NCBI RefSeq assembly: GCF_020012125.1
Contig: NZ_JAIFAG010000001.1
Coordinates: 2,294,001-2,358,000 of the forward strand
From: Hymenobacter psoromatis
GTDB taxonomy: Bacteria > Bacteroidota > Bacteroidia > Cytophagales > Hymenobacteraceae
Length of the DNA: 64,000 bases
Reading direction: 5' to 3'
The position numbers were made by a program, and so were the translations under genes. The notes below the pieces were generated by a model. The model did not search any database. It worked only from the letters and a program-made list of their open reading frames with translations, and had not been told where the DNA came from. Below are positions 62,143 through 64,000 of the stretch, in pieces. Numbering within the stretch: the first letter of the stretch is position 1; each line of letters opens with the position of its first letter.

Positions 62143-63561
62143 TTACTGATTCACCGATAGTCCCAAGGCCGCACCGCGGCGCAACAGTAGCTGATAAGCG
62201 GGCTCCCACTCGTTGGGCACTTCGCCCTCCAGAATGGCTTCCAGGATGGCTTCCTTCAGCTCGCCGACCTGGCGCGAGGGCTTCAGGCCGAAGGTTGCCA
62301 TGATGACTTCGCCGGTGATGACGGGCTTAAAATTGCGCAAGTGGTCCTTGGCTTCAATTTCGCGCAGCTTTTCCTCTACCGTGTCGAAGTTTTGGAGGTA
62401 GCGGGCTTTGCGCTGGTGGTCCTTGCTGGTGATGTCGGCCCGGCATAATAACATGAGGCGGTCGATATCATCGCCGGCCTCGAAGAGCAAACGCCTTACT
62501 GCCGAGTCGGTTACGAGGTCTTTACTCAGCACGATGGGGCGCAGGTGCAGGCGCACGAGCTTCTGCACCATGCGCATCTCCTCGCCCAGCGGCAGCTTGA
62601 GGTCGGTAAAAATCTGGGGTACCCAGCGCGCGCCCTTGTCCTCGTGGCCGTGGAAAGTCCAGCCCACTTTGGGGTCGTAGCGCTTGGTAGCAGGCTTGGC
62701 GATGTCGTGCAGAATGGCCGCCCAGCGCAGCCAGAGGTCGCCCCCGGCGGCAGCTACGTTGTCGAGCACTTGCAGGGTGTGGTAAAAATTGTCTTTGTGC
62801 GCGTGCGCGCCCACTTTCTCTACGCCGTGCAGCAGCGCCATCTTCGGGAAAATGAGCGGTAGCAGGCCGGTTTGAAAGAGCAATTTGAAGCCATAGCTCG
62901 GCACCGGCGATTCCACTATCTTATTCAGCTCTACTGTAATGCGCTCCTGTGACACAATCTTAATCCGCTCCTTATTGCGAGCAATGGCCTCGTAGGTGTC
63001 GGGCTCGATATCGAAGTTGAGTTGGGCGGCGAACCGGATGGCGCGTAGCATTCGCAAGGGGTCGTCGCTGAACGTAATATCCGGCCCCAGCGGCGTACGA
63101 ATGATTTTGGCGGCCAAATCCTGCATCCCGCCGTAGCGGTCCACGAGCGCGCCGAAGTCGTCGGCGTTCAGGCTCAGGCCTAAGGCATTGATGGTAAAAT
63201 CGCGGCGGGCCAGGTCGTCTTCCAGCGTGCCGGCCTCGACTTCGGGCTTGCGGCTTTCGGCGCGGTAGCTTTCGCGGCGGGCCCCCACAAACTCGATTTC
63301 ACCGGCCTCCTCGGTGGGCAGCATGGCGGTACCAAAGTTCTTGAAAACCGTGACGCGGCCCCGGCCCGGCAGCCGCTGGCCCACGGCCTGCGCCAGCCGG
63401 ATGCCGTCGCCCACCGTCACCACGTCAATATCCTTGCTGGGCCGCCGCAGAGCCAGGTCGCGCACGTAGCCGCCAATAACGTAGGTCGGCTGGCCCAATT
63501 CCTGGGCAGCCTTGGCGATGGTATGGAAGATGGGCAGAGCGGGTAGCGTGGGCGTAGTCAT
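62143..63561 (-). CDS. tRNA nucleotidyltransferase/poly(A) polymerase family protein with HD domain
   Basis: A 472-residue class II nucleotidyltransferase. The catalytic motif is GGYVRDLALRRPSKDIDVV with GG at 30-31 and Asp44 and Asp46; the RRDFTINAL motif and DDPLRMLRAIRFAAQL follow. A C-terminal HD domain holds LHDIAKP. Such enzymes add CCA to tRNA 3' ends or, in some bacteria, poly(A) tails; Bacteroidetes members are usually annotated CCA tRNA nucleotidyltransferase. Start at 63561 was chosen; upstream residues to 63675 are not conserved in type. Confidence 0.9.
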   Translation of the reverse strand: MTTPTLPALPIFHTIAKAAQELGQPTYVIGGYVRDLALRRPSKDIDVVTVGDGIRLAQAVGQRLPGRGRVTVFKNFGTAMLPTEEAGEIEFVGARRESYRAESRKPEVEAGTLEDDLARRDFTINALGLSLNADDFGALVDRYGGMQDLAAKIIRTPLGPDITFSDDPLRMLRAIRFAAQLNFDIEPDTYEAIARNKERIKIVSQERITVELNKIVESPVPSYGFKLLFQTGLLPLIFPKMALLHGVEKVGAHAHKDNFYHTLQVLDNVAAAGGDLWLRWAAILHDIAKPATKRYDPKVGWTFHGHEDKGARWVPQIFTDLKLPLGEEMRMVQKLVRLHLRPIVLSKDLVTDSAVRRLLFEAGDDIDRLMLLCRADITSKDHQRKARYLQNFDTVEEKLREIEAKDHLRNFKPVITGEVIMATFGLKPSRQVGELKEAILEAILEGEVPNEWEPAYQLLLRRGAALGLSVNQ

Positions 63562-63738
63562 GGAATAAATCGGGACGCGAGCGGCAAAGTTCGGGCTTTT
63601 TGGCGCTCGCGGCACGGCCGCTAGTGCTGGCTTAGCAAAAGCTGCGCGAATACCCCCGTTCATCACCGCGCCCACGCCCGCCGGAATATCTTGCGCCCAC
63701 GGCGCGTTGTTTTTCCACCCGCCAGCCGTATTGCTGCT

Positions 63739-64000
63739 ATGCTACGTATTTCTTCGAGAAGCTGGCCGCTGGTACTAGCCGCCCTGCTGCTGAGCTGCCG
63801 CGCAGCCCTACCCCCTACTCCTGCCGCTACCGCAGCTCCTACCCCCCCACTGGTCTTCAACGTGCGGGCCTACGGCGCGGTGGGCGACGGCCGCACCGAC
63901 GATGCGCCCGCCCTGCAGCGCGCCCTCAATGCCTGCGCGGCGGCGGGCGGCGGGCGGGTGCTGCTGCCGACCGGCGGCACGTTCCTGGCTGGGCCAATCG
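63739..64000 (+). CDS. Lipoprotein, glycoside hydrolase family 28/pectate-lyase-like, 3' end cut off
   Basis: The first 87 codons are present. A lipoprotein signal MLRISSRSWPLVLAALLLSC gives the lipobox Cys20, followed by a Pro/Ala/Thr-rich linker. The segment VFNVRAYGAVGDGRTDDAPALQRALNACAAAGGGRVLLP and GTFLAGPI is the N-terminus shared by GH28 polygalacturonases and pectate lyase superfamily beta-helices. It should act on plant-type or microbial polysaccharides at the cell surface. It diverges from the tRNA nucleotidyltransferase gene. Confidence 0.85.
   Translation, partial: MLRISSRSWPLVLAALLLSCRAALPPTPAATAAPTPPLVFNVRAYGAVGDGRTDDAPALQRALNACAAAGGGRVLLPTGGTFLAGPI

Overview
The window is a GC-rich chromosomal segment from a member of the Bacteroidetes, most likely Hymenobacter or a close relative in the Cytophagales. 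Lineage evidence: a type IX secretion (T9SS) type B sorting domain, several TAnnTTTG promoter elements, a carboxypeptidase-regulatory-like TonB protein, lineage-specific families (TIGR02757, TIGR03643, DUF1622), GC-rich codon use and few visible Shine-Dalgarno sites. No tRNA, rRNA, CRISPR array, intact insertion sequence or prophage was seen.

Layout. 0-3.5 kb: minus-strand set of a secreted M1 peptidase, RsmA, a secreted protein and a cut-off 2-hydroxyacid dehydrogenase. 3.5-8.9 kb: pepA, pdxA, an exported amidohydrolase and a Gfo/Idh/MocA oxidoreductase, separated by large palindromic repeats. 8.9-14.7 kb: lipid and translation cluster yceD-rpmF-plsX-fabH-efp-accB-accC. 14.8-17.9 kb: a T4 Rnl1-like RNA ligase, a lipoprotein and ffh. 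18.0-35.2 kb: surface-glycan locus containing a pseudaminic-acid-type pathway (PseB, PseC, SpsF/PseF-like cytidylyltransferase, a PseG-PseH fusion, PseI), an aldo/keto reductase and SDR pair, a glycosyltransferase, an acyltransferase, two deacetylase-like proteins, an unidentified capsule-type protein and a flippase. A large T9SS-sorted PKD protein lies inside it on the opposite strand. 35.2-40.5 kb: housekeeping and unknown genes, including an APC permease behind a candidate SAM riboswitch. 40.5-43.1 kb: decayed accessory patch (HigA-like antitoxin remnant, WD40 gene with an in-frame stop, SseB-like protein). 43.1-46.8 kb: DegT aminotransferase, GT2, FtsE-like ATPase and small proteins. 46.9-52.5 kb: SRP RNA gene, guaA, a second glutamine amidotransferase and mutS2. 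52.6-56.3 kb: an eroded tandem amplification of a TIGR02757 tail plus a membrane-protein gene. 56.3-64 kb: LysM protein, kdsB, TonB-like protein, small membrane proteins, a GT2, a tRNA nucleotidyltransferase and the start of a GH28-like lipoprotein.

Two genome-scale patterns stand out. A short C-rich word, CCTACCCC or its complement GGGGTAGG, recurs dozens of times in coding and non-coding DNA. Several families of long inverted repeats sit between genes, most often between genes on the same strand and sometimes inside operons; some supply the start or stop codon of a neighbouring gene.

All assignments come from reading the sequence and its translations. No database search was run, so family names rest on recognised motifs.
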